The translations under genes and the position numbers were made by a program. A DNA stretch of 32,933 bases from positions 1-32,933 of the forward strand of contig CAJFID010000042.1 of NCBI GenBank assembly GCA_904380375.1, in the 5' to 3' direction. The notes under the pieces were generated by a model that was not told the DNA's origin, made no database searches, and was given only the letters and a program-made list of their open reading frames with translations. This document shows positions 17,829 through 25,181 of the stretch, piece by piece. The stretch is from Avimonas intestinalis (GTDB taxonomy: Bacteria > Bacillota > Clostridia > Oscillospirales > Acutalibacteraceae). The stretch's first letter is position 1; every line of letters begins with the position of its first letter.

Positions 17829-18936
17829 GGAAAAATATCGCCGGGAAGTACAGCAAAATCTCCGGCTGGATAAAGAGACAAAAGAAAAATTCCTATTCGA
17901 ATTAAACGGCGGAAAGAAGGGGACAGGGGCTCCCTCGGAAAAAGAGGATACGCTTGAGCGGCCTTATCTACCGGATCCGTGCGTCCGGCCAGCGGGTTCC
18001 CGCCGCCGGCCGGGCTGGAAAAGGGCGGCCCCTTATGCCGGGATAGCGGCGGCGCTGGTATTGACGGTGTCGGCGGCACTCTGCCTTCTTCCGAGAGGCG
18101 GGTATGGCCTTGCCTCGGAGGAGGCCGGGGTGGACGGCGGCCAAGGGAAAGACGTACAGGTTGTTTATATGGACACCGGTGCTTCCGTTATGCTGCCGGC
18201 GGAGGATGCGGAGTTTATCTACGGGCTGGTGCAGACCGAAGCGTGGTCGCCCTTTGTTGACGCCGTTGCTCGCCGCGAAAAGTATTGCTTTGACATTTCG
18301 GAAGCGCGGCTGTTTTACGACTGCGGCGCATTTTGGTATTATGAACAGGATGGCAGCAGTGTTTATCTTTCGCTGGGCACGGAAAAGGAGCGTCAGGTAA
18401 ACGCCATCCTGGAACGTTATTTCCTTGAAGATTTGACGACCTCTGCCGTTGTCACAACCCATTCGCCGACCACCTCGGCTGCAACGACCATAACGACGGC
18501 GACCACGACATCGCCCTGGGAGCTGCCGACGACCGCCGCGCCCTTCCCGGAGACTACGGCCCCGGAAAACCTGCATGCCACGACCACCGCGCCGGTCCCT
18601 GAGCAGCTGCCCACCCTCCCGCCTGACCATGGCAGCGTTGAGGCTACGTACCTGGATTCCGGCGCTTCGGCGCTATTGAAAAGGGAGGATGCCGCGGCCC
18701 TTTTGGACCTGCTGCGGAACGGGAGTTGGTGGCAGGAAGAGCCCGTTTGCCTTTATGATTATCGCTTTGAAATATTGGGGACCGTGCTGCAGTATCATTC
18801 GGACTGCGGTGCCGTCTACAACGAAATCAGCGGCCGCTCCGTCCAGCTCAGTGAAGAGGAGCGTGTGTGGGTAAACCGTCTCCTGGATTCTGTTTCGTGG
18901 CCGTCGCAGCCTGCCACCGTGACAACGCGGCGGTAG
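17821..18936 (+). CDS. Probable anti-sigma factor with duplicated extracellular domain
   Basis: 371-aa single-pass membrane protein. Cytoplasmic part 1-68 (EEKYRREVQQNLRLDKETKEKFL could be the sigma-binding helix), a transmembrane segment about 69-91, then an extracellular part with two related domains: about 105-200 (VVYMDTGASVMLPAEDAEFI, later YDCGAFWYYEQ and LSLGTEKERQVNAIL) and about 272-360 (ATYLDSGASALLKREDAAAL, later HSDCGAVYNE and VQLSEEERVWVNRLL). A Thr/Ser/Pro-rich linker of roughly 60 residues joins them. Each domain has a cysteine in a YDCGA/SDCGA motif and one or two others, possibly disulfide-bonded. It does not show the ZAS zinc motif HxxxCxxC. Anti-sigma function is inferred from overlap with the ECF gene and topology. 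Confidence 0.7.
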   Translation: MDEEKYRREVQQNLRLDKETKEKFLFELNGGKKGTGAPSEKEDTLERPYLPDPCVRPAGSRRRPGWKRAAPYAGIAAALVLTVSAALCLLPRGGYGLASEEAGVDGGQGKDVQVVYMDTGASVMLPAEDAEFIYGLVQTEAWSPFVDAVARREKYCFDISEARLFYDCGAFWYYEQDGSSVYLSLGTEKERQVNAILERYFLEDLTTSAVVTTHSPTTSAATTITTATTTSPWELPTTAAPFPETTAPENLHATTTAPVPEQLPTLPPDHGSVEATYLDSGASALLKREDAAALLDLLRNGSWWQEEPVCLYDYRFEILGTVLQYHSDCGAVYNEISGRSVQLSEEERVWVNRLLDSVSWPSQPATVTTRR

Positions 18937-19216
18937 GCCTTCCGGCCCTAGGACGAAGGGGAGATCGCATCGCTTGCCTTTGCAGTGATAACGGCAATTG
19001 CGGCGGGAACCGCCGTTCAACCGCTTACCGGTGGGCGGCGGCCAGCTTCCTGCCGGCCGGCTTGCCGCGATCCCCATCGCGTTCATGGGGGGAGGCCCTG
19101 CTTCCGCCGGCAGGCCTCACGGCTTTGCCGGCCGTTATGGCGCCGGCGGCTTCCCGGCCGGTGCTGTGGATTCTCGCCGTCCTTGCCGGCGGCGGAAGGA
19201 AAGCCGATCCCTGCGA

Positions 19217-19247
19217 AAAGGGACGCGCCGTCAGGACGCGTCCCTTT
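19217..19247 (+). terminator. Probable terminator of the ECF operon
   Basis: AAAGGGACGCG (19217-19227) pairs perfectly with CGCGTCCCTTT (19237-19247) across a 9-nt loop; the following T-run is short (TTTCCT). Confidence 0.6.
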
Positions 19248-19297
19248 CCTGCCTCTTGACAGGCTTCGTTTGCCGCCTTTCCAGTTGGCCGGGAGTA

Positions 19298-19306
19298 TGG
19301 TATACT
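19298..19306 (+). promoter_or_regulatory. Extended -10 promoter element of the hydrolase gene
   Basis: TGG followed by TATACT (19301-19306) forms an extended -10 box. No -35 is visible at 16-18 bp. It lies about 50 bp before the start of the hydrolase gene. Confidence 0.5.
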
Positions 19307-19354
19307 TTCAATAAATGGGATCCAGACTATTGGGAAGGACAGGAGGAGATTGCG

Positions 19355-20284
19355 TTGCCAAGCATGGAGGAATTTACCTACCCCGGCGCCGACGGGGTGC
19401 ATCCGATCGCCGCCACCCTGTGGAAACCGGACGGGCCGCCCTGCGCCGTGCTGCAAATCTGCCACGGGATGAGCGAACACATCGGCCGCTACCGCTGGTT
19501 TGCCGAGCAGATGGCGGCCCGCGGCTTCGCGGTGGCGGGGGACGACCATCTCGGGCACGGGCGCACCGCCTCCTCCAGGGAGGAGCTGGGCTATTTCGGC
19601 CCAAAGGACGGCTATCTCCACATGGTGGAGGATGAGCACGGCCTGCGGCGGGAGATGGAAAAGCGGTATCCCGGCCTGCCGTACTTCCTGTTGGGGCACA
19701 GCATGGGCTCCTTTCTCACCCGGCTGTATGTTTCCCGGCATGGGCAAGGGCTGGCTGGTTACCTCTGCTGCGGCACCTCCGGCCGGAACCCGCTGGTCAA
19801 GCCGGCTATCCTGCTTGCAGACCTCATGATCCTTTTGCGGGGAGGGAAGGCGCGGGGGAAATTTCTGGATAAGCTGGCCTTCCGGGATTATAACAAGCGC
19901 TTCGCCCCTGTCGTCACCGGGCACGAATGGCTGTCGCGGGATGCGGAAGTGTATATCCCCTTTGCCAACGACCCGTACAGCGGCTTTGTCTTTACCAATG
20001 CGGGGTTCCGCGATTTGTTCCGCCTCCTGAATGCGGTGACCGGCCCGAAATGGAGCGGCCGGGTGCCGAAGGATCTGCCGGTGATCCTGCTGTCCGGCGG
20101 GGAGGACCCGGTCGGGCAGTACGGCAAGGGCGCGCGGCAGGTATACGGATGGCTGAAGGATTCCGGTGTGCGGGATTTGACGCTGAAGCTGTACCCCGGC
20201 GCGCGGCACGAGCTGCACAATGAGCTCAACCGGGACGAGTTCGTTGCGGACGTGACCGCATGGATGCGCAAGCGGATGGGGTGA
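19355..20284 (+). CDS. Alpha/beta hydrolase (monoacylglycerol lipase/lysophospholipase type)
   Basis: 309-aa cytoplasmic serine hydrolase of the Hydrolase_4 group. Oxyanion region QICHGMSEHIGRY (residues 34-46), DDHLGHGRT with the GHG turn typical of monoglyceride lipases, nucleophile elbow GHSMG (S116), a cap region rich in basic and hydrophobic residues about 140-200, acid residue D251 in LLSGGEDPVGQ, and catalytic H285 in GARHELHNE. All three catalytic residues are present. The most likely start is TTG 19355, 6 bp after AGGAGGAG (19341-19348); ATG 19364 is 15 bp away and the alternative. The frame stays open further upstream to 18998, but that part crosses the terminator and promoter. It stands alone between the ECF operon and a convergent gene. 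True substrate is unknown. Confidence 0.92.
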   Translation: MPSMEEFTYPGADGVHPIAATLWKPDGPPCAVLQICHGMSEHIGRYRWFAEQMAARGFAVAGDDHLGHGRTASSREELGYFGPKDGYLHMVEDEHGLRREMEKRYPGLPYFLLGHSMGSFLTRLYVSRHGQGLAGYLCCGTSGRNPLVKPAILLADLMILLRGGKARGKFLDKLAFRDYNKRFAPVVTGHEWLSRDAEVYIPFANDPYSGFVFTNAGFRDLFRLLNAVTGPKWSGRVPKDLPVILLSGGEDPVGQYGKGARQVYGWLKDSGVRDLTLKLYPGARHELHNELNRDEFVADVTAWMRKRMG

Positions 20285-20332
20285 AGGGATACGAAAGACC
20301 AGCTATAAAAAGTCAAGGGAAAAAGAGAAAGA

Positions 20333-20896
20333 TTAAGAATCACCAAGAAGTTGGTTGAGAAGTAAGGCGGCATTCCGAGCAGCATCAAGAGCCGAAAGAT
20401 CATCTGCAGCAGGGATATGGTTTGTGTTTAGAGAAAATACGGAAGCGATACAAGGCAGAGCATTCATATGCTTGAAGAGTGTATATGCCGTTGTGATGGC
20501 TTTTTTCTCCGTACCATTTTCAGCACCGACAAGGATTAAGATTCCGTTTTTGTGTTTAATCCGATTTAGCTCATTTCTAAACAGTCTTGCAGCAAAATAG
20601 GTTTGGATACGACTGGCAAGGGTAAGCAGCGGACCGCTCAGTTCGGAAAACCAAATAGGGGAAGCAATAACAAGATTGTCACAGGTTTCAAGATAGGGAT
20701 ATACGTTCTGCATATCATCATTTATGATGCAGCCGGGATTGTCCCAACAATAACGGCAATCAAGACAGGGACTAATATTGTCAAAGTGAGAAGACACGAC
20801 CCGGACATCACCGCTTAGGTGTTTTGTGAACGCCTCAATAAGGGTAACTGTGTTACCCTTCCTCTTGGGAGAGCCATTAAGAATCAATGTTTTCAT
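20333..20896 (-). CDS. Flavodoxin-fold NAD(P)H-dependent reductase with iron-sulfur flavoprotein cysteine motif
   Basis: 187-aa protein of the NADPH-dependent FMN reductase/flavodoxin family. The N-terminus MKTLILNGSPKRKGNT carries the FMN-phosphate loop. C44, C47, C50 and C56 (SPCLDCRYCWDNPGC) have the C-x2-C-x2-C-x5-C spacing of archaeal and clostridial iron-sulfur flavoproteins (Isf), where they bind a 4Fe-4S cluster. ASPIWFSELSGPLL is the conserved flavin-contacting loop. The likely job is electron transfer or reduction of quinones, peroxide or oxygen; substrate not readable. The gene is visibly AT-richer than its neighbours and starts only 6 bp after an IS110 transposase remnant, which suggests acquisition by transfer. 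Convergent with the hydrolase gene, with under 50 bp between them. Confidence 0.88.
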   Translation of the reverse strand: MKTLILNGSPKRKGNTVTLIEAFTKHLSGDVRVVSSHFDNISPCLDCRYCWDNPGCIINDDMQNVYPYLETCDNLVIASPIWFSELSGPLLTLASRIQTYFAARLFRNELNRIKHKNGILILVGAENGTEKKAITTAYTLFKHMNALPCIASVFSLNTNHIPAADDLSALDAARNAALLLNQLLGDS

Positions 20897-20902
20897 ATGC
20901 CT

Positions 20903-21115
20903 TTACTTCCCCTCTTCATAGGGCCTGTTTTCTCTAAGAATGGTGAAGATGATGTTGCAGAGTTTACGAGCAACCGTACCAACAGCGGTCAAATGATGTT
21001 ATTCCTTGGAGGTAGAGCCGAATGTATCGGAAAACAGCTTGTCATATTCTGGAAACACCTGATCCAGCAGCGCGATCACTCGTCTCTTACAGTCACCGCA
21101 CCAAGGAGCGATACG
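20903..21115 (-). pseudogene. Internally deleted IS110-family transposase remnant
   Basis: On the minus strand one frame reads CGDCKRRVIALLDQVFPEYD then KLFSDTFGSTSKE, the end of the DEDD domain of IS110 transposases, then a TAA (20999-21001), and at once HHLTAVGTVARKLCNIIFTI and LRENRPYEEGK with the true stop at 20903-20905, which is the end of the same transposase. Well over 100 internal residues, including the serine-containing C-terminal domain, are missing. IS110 elements lack obvious terminal inverted repeats, and I could not place the ends. It is AT-rich like the adjoining flavoprotein gene. Confidence 0.75.
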
Positions 21116-21215
21116 GCGCCCTCTGTCTGTTACGCTTATTATCCCATATCCTATACAGGATAGCAAGTTTTTCATACGGTGTCCTTACTAAAAACACCGT
21201 AAATCTATTATACGA

Positions 21216-21243
21216 GGAGCGCCGGCCGGCTGGCCGGCGCTCC
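21216..21243 (-). terminator. Strong GC hairpin after the two mini-genes
   Basis: GGAGCGCCGGCC (21216-21227) / GGCCGGCGCTCC (21232-21243), perfect 12-bp stem with a GGCT loop. It lies just beyond the stop at 21250 of the minus-strand mini-gene pair. There is no T-run on the minus side and CCTTTTATTT on the plus side, so its role as a terminator is moderate. Confidence 0.5.
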
Positions 21244-21249
21244 CGCCTT

Positions 21250-21423
21250 TTATTTGTCCCCTTCTAAAATGTTTTCCGCATACCGGCGCAGCGCGTCGTA
21301 GGTGGTGACGTTGCTGGTGCGCTGTGCAATCATCCCCTGCACGTAATCCGGTAGGGAAAGGAAATAGGATTTGGCCTGCTCATTGCGGCTGAGCAGGTCG
21401 TTCAGATTCCGGTAATTCTGCAC
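21250..21423 (-). CDS. 57-aa protein, second of an overlapping mini-gene pair
   Basis: Small acidic-basic mixed protein beginning MQNYRNLNDLLSRNEQAKSY, followed by FLSLPDYVQGMI and ending YDALRRYAENILEGDK. I chose GTG 21423 because AAGGAGGAAA lies about 8 bp upstream, inside the first mini-gene; the frame extends to 21552 without a ribosome site. It overlaps the first gene by 44 bp in another frame. It shares the pattern FF/YF-x2-LP-x2-hydrophobic-Q-x2-I and a final aromatic-Y-A stretch with its neighbour, so the two look like paralogues. Similar short proteins occur in Clostridia as hypothetical proteins; function unknown. Confidence 0.6.
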   Translation of the reverse strand: MQNYRNLNDLLSRNEQAKSYFLSLPDYVQGMIAQRTSNVTTYDALRRYAENILEGDK

Positions 21424-21613
21424 CGCTGCTTTCCTCCTTCCCGGCGCGTTCTTTCCGTTGCGCCACATACTCCTGCATCTCTTTAAACGAGCCGATATCC
21501 CGGCGTTCAATCTGCTTTTGCAGTTCCTTGGGCAAGCCGTGAAAAAATTCATAGCAGCTCAGGTTTTGATCCAGAAGATCGGACAGCCCGAGCTGGTAGC
21601 TGCCTTCCAGCAT
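21380..21613 (-). CDS. 77-aa protein, first of an overlapping mini-gene pair
   Basis: Starts MLEGSYQLGLSDLLDQNLSC, then YEFFHGLPKELQKQIERRDI and GSFKEMQEYVAQRKERAG, ending with a charged, likely disordered tail. An AAAAGGCGGG sequence precedes ATG 21613 and is a fair ribosome site. Predicted helical and soluble, with no known motif. The FFHGLP..LQKQI..R....F..MQEYVA core aligns with YFLSLP..VQGMI..R...YDALRRYAE of the next gene. Overlap of the stop region with the next ribosome site and start indicates coupled translation. A single gene with a frameshift is the alternative, but each frame has its own start signals and the two cores are duplicates rather than halves. Confidence 0.6.
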   Translation of the reverse strand: MLEGSYQLGLSDLLDQNLSCYEFFHGLPKELQKQIERRDIGSFKEMQEYVAQRKERAGKEESSGAELPESERPAQPQ

Positions 21614-22056
21614 GTGCGTCCCGCCTTTTCGTTTGGTTTGTTGTTGGCCGGCGCCGCAGCGCCGGTTTTATTGTCTGCGTTTTTTACCCCGTTACCGCTG
21701 GAAAACGGCGGAGAAGAAATTGTTAAATTTTAAAAATGCGCCTGTGGGCCAGTAAAAACGCATAAAATGGTGATTGGAGGAGATAAACGCATGCAGAAAA
21801 TGTCGGCGCCCTCCAGGATGCATACGGTTTCTTTCCCGCCCCCGAAGCGGCGTTGTACGGCCGGGAAGATTTTGCTATGATAAGGGCGTCCCTTTGAGAG
21901 GGACGGCAGCCCCGCGGGCTGAATAAAGCGGCTCCCGCTACAGAAATGAGGAATAACCATCCAAACGACGATACGGAGGCTTCCCCGGCTGCCCGGAAGG
22001 GCCCATGCTCACGGATGCGGCCACGATACAATGAACGAGAAAGGAACAGGGATAGA
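21614..22056 (+). other. Intergenic region before the three-pass membrane protein
   Basis: 443 bases without a supported gene. It holds a GC hairpin CCGGCGC/GCGCCGG (21648-21665) followed by TTTTATT on the plus strand, the promoter at 21853-21881, and a leader of about 170 nt. The frame of the downstream gene is open back to 21946, but the ribosome site fits only ATG 22057. Confidence 0.55.
21853..21881 (+). promoter_or_regulatory. Sigma-A promoter of the membrane protein gene at 22057
   Basis: TTGTAC (21853-21858), 17-bp spacer, TATGAT (21876-21881). Predicted start near 21888. Confidence 0.7.
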
Positions 22057-23703
22057 ATGAAACACATCACTAAAAAGAGGGTGCTGGCGGTGGCAATCGC
22101 CACCCTGCTGTCGGCGGCGGTCTTTTGGTTTATGCTGCCGGCCATTAACCCGCTTGACCCCAATTTCTGGCTTTTCCTGCTGATTGTCGTGGCTGCCTAT
22201 GCCGCCGCGATCCTGTTTACCGGCGACCGCCGGGCGTTTGGCACGACCGCCCTTAAGGTGGGCAGCGGAAAAAACGCACAGACGATTGAGCTGCCCCTGC
22301 CGAAGGCCAAGGGGCTGAAAATTGCCGTCCTTGTGGTGCTCGGCGGCCTGGCGGCGGCCGGCATCCTTTGGCTGATCGGGCTACCGATCTTCAACGCCTC
22401 CCGCTACAAGGATCTGCTCGTCCGGGAGGAGGGCAGCTTTACGGAGGACATTGCCGAGCTGTCGATGAACCAGATCCCGGTCGTCGACCGGGATACCGCC
22501 CAGCGGCTCGGGGCGCGCAAGCTCGGGGAAATGTCCGACCTGGTTTCCCAGTTTGAGATCGCCCCCGATTATACACAGATCAACCGGAACGACCGCCCGG
22601 TGCGGGTAACGCCGCTGGTATACGGGGATTTCATCAAATGGTTCAACAACAGCGGCGAGGGCATCCCCGCCTATCTTGAGGTGGACATGGTCACCCAGGA
22701 AACCACCCTGGTCCGGCTGGAGGAGGGGATGAAGTATTCCCCCTGCGAATACCTGATGCGGGACCTTGGACGGTATCTCCGGTTCCATTATCCCACCAAG
22801 ATTTTTGACAACTTCAGCTTTGAGGTGGACGAGGACGGCACCCCCTACTGGATTGCGCCGACCATCCGCTACCGCATCGGCGTATGGGGCGGCCGGGACA
22901 TCGGCGGTGCGGTGCTGGTCAACGCCGTGACGGGGGAGCACCGGTATTACCCGCTTGAGGAGATCCCCCAGTGGGTGGATCAGGTCTTCCGGGCGGATAT
23001 CGTCATTGAGCAGCTGGAGTACAACGGCAAATACCAGGACGGCTTTTGGAATTCCTACTTTGGGCAGAAGGGCGTGCTCCGCCCCACCGAGGGCTACAAT
23101 TACATCGCCATGAACGACGACGTATATCTGTATACCGGCATGACCTCGGTGGCTAGCGACCAGTCCAACGTCGGGTTTGTGCTGGTCAATATGCGCACCA
23201 AGGAAACCAAGTTCTACAGCGTGCCCGGCGCGGAGGAGCTGTCCGCCATGTCCTCGGCGGAGGGGCAGGTGCAGCACCTCAACTATACGGCGACTTTCCC
23301 GCTGCTGCTCAACGTCGCCGACCGGCCGACCTACTTCCTGTCGCTCAAGGACGCAGCGGGTCTGGTCAAGATGTACGCCTTTGTCGACGTGGAGCGCTAT
23401 CAGGTGGTCGGCACCGGCGCCACGGTGGACGAGGCGCGGGATAGCTACGTCAAGGCGCTTTCCCAGGAGGGCGACGTAGAAGCCGGCGGCGGAGAGGAGA
23501 AATCCGGCGTCATTGCGCTTATCTCCTCCGCCGTGGTGGACGGCAACACCCACTACTACTTTACCTTGGAAGGGGAGGAGACGGTGTATATAGCTTCCAT
23601 TGAGGTATCCGACCGGCTTCCCTTCCTGGCTCCGGGGGACCGCATCGCCTTCCGGTACACCGGCGGCACAGACGGAGCCGCCGAGGTCTTGTCCGTTCAG
23701 TAA
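22057..23703 (+). CDS. Uncharacterised three-pass membrane protein with large extracytoplasmic domain
   Basis: 548 aa. Hydrophobic segments at about residues 8-28, 37-55 and 88-108, then a soluble region of about 440 residues, beginning FNASRYKDLLVREEGSFTED, that probably lies outside the cell. It contains VVDRDTAQRLGARKLGEMSD, a repeated theme of beta-strand-like stretches with aromatic residues (EGYNYIAMNDDVYLYTGMTS), and a C-terminal part resembling a small beta-barrel (LPFLAPGDRIAFRYTGG). I recognise it as a kind of conserved hypothetical protein seen in Ruminococcaceae, without known function; no catalytic motif is visible. ATG 22057 is preceded by AAAGGA. It is monocistronic between the promoter at 21853 and the strong terminator at 23724. 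Confidence 0.75.
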   Translation: MKHITKKRVLAVAIATLLSAAVFWFMLPAINPLDPNFWLFLLIVVAAYAAAILFTGDRRAFGTTALKVGSGKNAQTIELPLPKAKGLKIAVLVVLGGLAAAGILWLIGLPIFNASRYKDLLVREEGSFTEDIAELSMNQIPVVDRDTAQRLGARKLGEMSDLVSQFEIAPDYTQINRNDRPVRVTPLVYGDFIKWFNNSGEGIPAYLEVDMVTQETTLVRLEEGMKYSPCEYLMRDLGRYLRFHYPTKIFDNFSFEVDEDGTPYWIAPTIRYRIGVWGGRDIGGAVLVNAVTGEHRYYPLEEIPQWVDQVFRADIVIEQLEYNGKYQDGFWNSYFGQKGVLRPTEGYNYIAMNDDVYLYTGMTSVASDQSNVGFVLVNMRTKETKFYSVPGAEELSAMSSAEGQVQHLNYTATFPLLLNVADRPTYFLSLKDAAGLVKMYAFVDVERYQVVGTGATVDEARDSYVKALSQEGDVEAGGGEEKSGVIALISSAVVDGNTHYYFTLEGEETVYIASIEVSDRLPFLAPGDRIAFRYTGGTDGAAEVLSVQ

Positions 23704-23723
23704 ACGGCCTGCCGTAGACGGTG

Positions 23724-23760
23724 AAAGCCCCGGCTCAACTATCGGTTGAGCCGGGGCTTT
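23724..23760 (+). terminator. Strong intrinsic terminator
   Basis: Perfect 16-bp stem AAAGCCCCGGCTCAAC (23724-23739) / GTTGAGCCGGGGCTTT (23745-23760) with loop TATCG, ending in TTTCC. Ends transcription of the membrane protein gene. Confidence 0.8.
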
Positions 23761-23981
23761 CCTATTTCGCCAAATGGTTGCTGGTAAAACCGGATGATTT
23801 CATGTATACTGCAAATGGGTTGGTGATGATTTCCGGATATTCGCCGCCCTTCCTGTGAAAGCGTCCCGCGTCGAACCGATCAAGGAAAGCCAAGCGCTTG
23901 GCCTGCCCTGGGACGGGCCGCTTTTTCCCATACGACAATATCCAGACAACAGAGGGCTTCCTGCCCGGAAAGGAACGAAAT

Positions 23982-25097
23982 ATGGACTACGGCAAAGAGG
24001 TTGGAAGAATAATCAATGAACGGCGCCGCGAGCAGGGCATGACCCAGGAGCAGCTTGCCGAAAAGCTGGGGGTCACCTACCAGGCGGTCAGCAAATGGGA
24101 AAACGGCTTGGCCTGCCCGGACATCGCGCTGCTGCCGGTGATCGCCGGGGTCTTTGATACAACCGTGGATGCCTTGTTTGGCCTTGAGGCAAAGAAGGCG
24201 GGCGGGACGCAGGAGGGCCTGCCCTGGGAGGACGACGGGAAGCTGCGCGCCGTCCTTTTTCTGGGCCGGACGCTGGTTTCGGAAGCCATGGCGGCGAACA
24301 GCGCGGCCCAGGAGATCCGTTTCGTCTACGACGGCCCCGCGCTTGATGTCCTAAGCCAGTTCAGCGTTGCCTGCGGGAAGGTGCAGGGCTCCGTCACGGC
24401 GGGCGGCGACGTGGAATGCGAGGGGATCAACGGGGCTGTCTCTGCCGGCAATAATGTCGACTGCGGCTCTGTCAACGGGGCTGTTTCTGCCGGCAATAAT
24501 GTCGACTGCGGCCGTGTCAGCGGCGGTGTCTCTGCCGGCAATAATGTCGACAGTGGCGACGTTGCCGGGGATGTGAACGCGGGCGGCAATGTCTGCGCCG
24601 CGTCCATAGAGGGAGACGTGACCGCCGGCAGCGTAACAGTAGAAGGAGACATCGGCGGGGACGTGACCGTAGAAGGCGGCGTGACCTGTGCCAGTGTGGG
24701 CGACAATGTATCTGCCGGGCGGGAAGTGAACGCTGCGGACATCGGCGGCAGCGTAAAATCCGGCGCTTCCGTGACCTGCGCGGACGTCGGCGGCGATATA
24801 ACCGCAGAAGGCGGCGTGACCTGCGCCAGTGTGGAAGGCAATGTGTCCGCCGGCCGGGAAGTGGAGGCTGCGGACATCGGCGGCAGCGTAAAATCCGGCG
24901 CTTCCGTGATCTGTGCGGACGTCGGCGGCGATGTAACCGCAGAAGACGGCGTGACCTGTGCCTATGTCGGAGGAAACGTCATCGGCCAGGCCGTCCTGTG
25001 CGGGGATGTGTCGGGCAGCGTCCGGGCGGGCGTGCTGGCCGAGTGCGGCGACGTGGAGGGAGATATCCTTGTCGACGGGCAGGGCGACGGGCGCTGA
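23982..25097 (+). CDS. XRE regulator fused to a repeat-built beta-solenoid-like domain
   Basis: 371 aa. Residues 5-66 are a classic XRE/HTH_3 domain (INERRREQGMTQEQLAEKLG, then VTYQAVSKWENGLACPDIA). A linker of about 60 residues follows (DDGKLRAVLFLGRTLVSEAM ... EIRFVYDGPALDVLSQFSVACG). From about 131 to the end the protein is built of short turns such as GDVTAGG, SVNGAVSAGNNVDC and ADIGGSVKSGASV, with hydrophobic residues at regular 5-8 residue steps, as in bactofilin-like and other right-handed beta-solenoid folds. Small residues, Gly, Val, Asp and Cys dominate. No membrane segment. It may be a DNA-binding protein that polymerises, or a regulator with a ligand-binding solenoid. ATG 23982 follows AAAGGAA. 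A TATACT at 23805-23810 is a weak promoter candidate. Confidence 0.85.
   Translation: MDYGKEVGRIINERRREQGMTQEQLAEKLGVTYQAVSKWENGLACPDIALLPVIAGVFDTTVDALFGLEAKKAGGTQEGLPWEDDGKLRAVLFLGRTLVSEAMAANSAAQEIRFVYDGPALDVLSQFSVACGKVQGSVTAGGDVECEGINGAVSAGNNVDCGSVNGAVSAGNNVDCGRVSGGVSAGNNVDSGDVAGDVNAGGNVCAASIEGDVTAGSVTVEGDIGGDVTVEGGVTCASVGDNVSAGREVNAADIGGSVKSGASVTCADVGGDITAEGGVTCASVEGNVSAGREVEAADIGGSVKSGASVICADVGGDVTAEDGVTCAYVGGNVIGQAVLCGDVSGSVRAGVLAECGDVEGDILVDGQGDGR
24432..24566 (+). repeat. Three 45-bp tandem repeats coding for 15-aa solenoid turns
   Basis: Units start at 24432, 24477 and 24522; each contains TCTGCCGGCAATAATGTCGA, nearly identical in DNA, and encodes (A/G)VSAGNNVD(C/S)G-type turns (residues 151-195). 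The low divergence points to recent expansion. Confidence 0.85.
24672..24941 (+). repeat. Two 135-bp tandem repeats in the solenoid domain
   Basis: Residues 231-275 and 276-320 (24672-24806 and 24807-24941) repeat the same 45-aa pattern: EGGVTCASV, NVSAGREV, AADIGGSVKSGASV, CADVGGD(I/V)TA. A third partial copy begins EDGVTCAYVGGNV. 135 bp is three times the 45-bp unit found upstream. Confidence 0.88.
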
Positions 25098-25128
25098 ACG
25101 CCGCCACGCCTTTTCTGGAAAATCCCCC

Positions 25129-25157
25129 TTGACAAACCCGCCCGGATTCGCTAAAAT
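25129..25157 (+). promoter_or_regulatory. Sigma-A promoter of the isoleucine operon
   Basis: Consensus -35 TTGACA (25129-25134), 17-bp spacer, -10 TAAAAT (25152-25157). Start near 25164, just before the T-box leader. Confidence 0.88.
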
Positions 25158-25181
25158 ATTGTTTAAATAATAGATTTAAAA

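Larger units (their letters stand above)
18937..19354 (+). other. Intergenic region between the ECF operon and the hydrolase gene
   Basis: 418 bases with no gene I can support; open frames here lack ribosome sites. 18937-19216 shows nothing identifiable. It then holds the hairpin at 19217-19247 and the -10 element at 19298-19306. Confidence 0.55.

Noticed and set aside
19256..19306. TTGACA at 19256-19261 as -35 for TATACT at 19301-19306
   Set aside because: The spacer would be 39 bp; the extended -10 alone is the more likely element.
20819..21163. 114-aa plus-strand frame
   Set aside because: It is the opposite strand of the IS110 remnant, which is recognisable on the minus strand.
21648..21669. 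GC hairpin followed by TTTTATTG on the plus strand, as a terminator
   Set aside because: No plus-strand gene ends upstream; could be a leader hairpin of the minus-strand mini-genes, but support is too thin for a separate feature.
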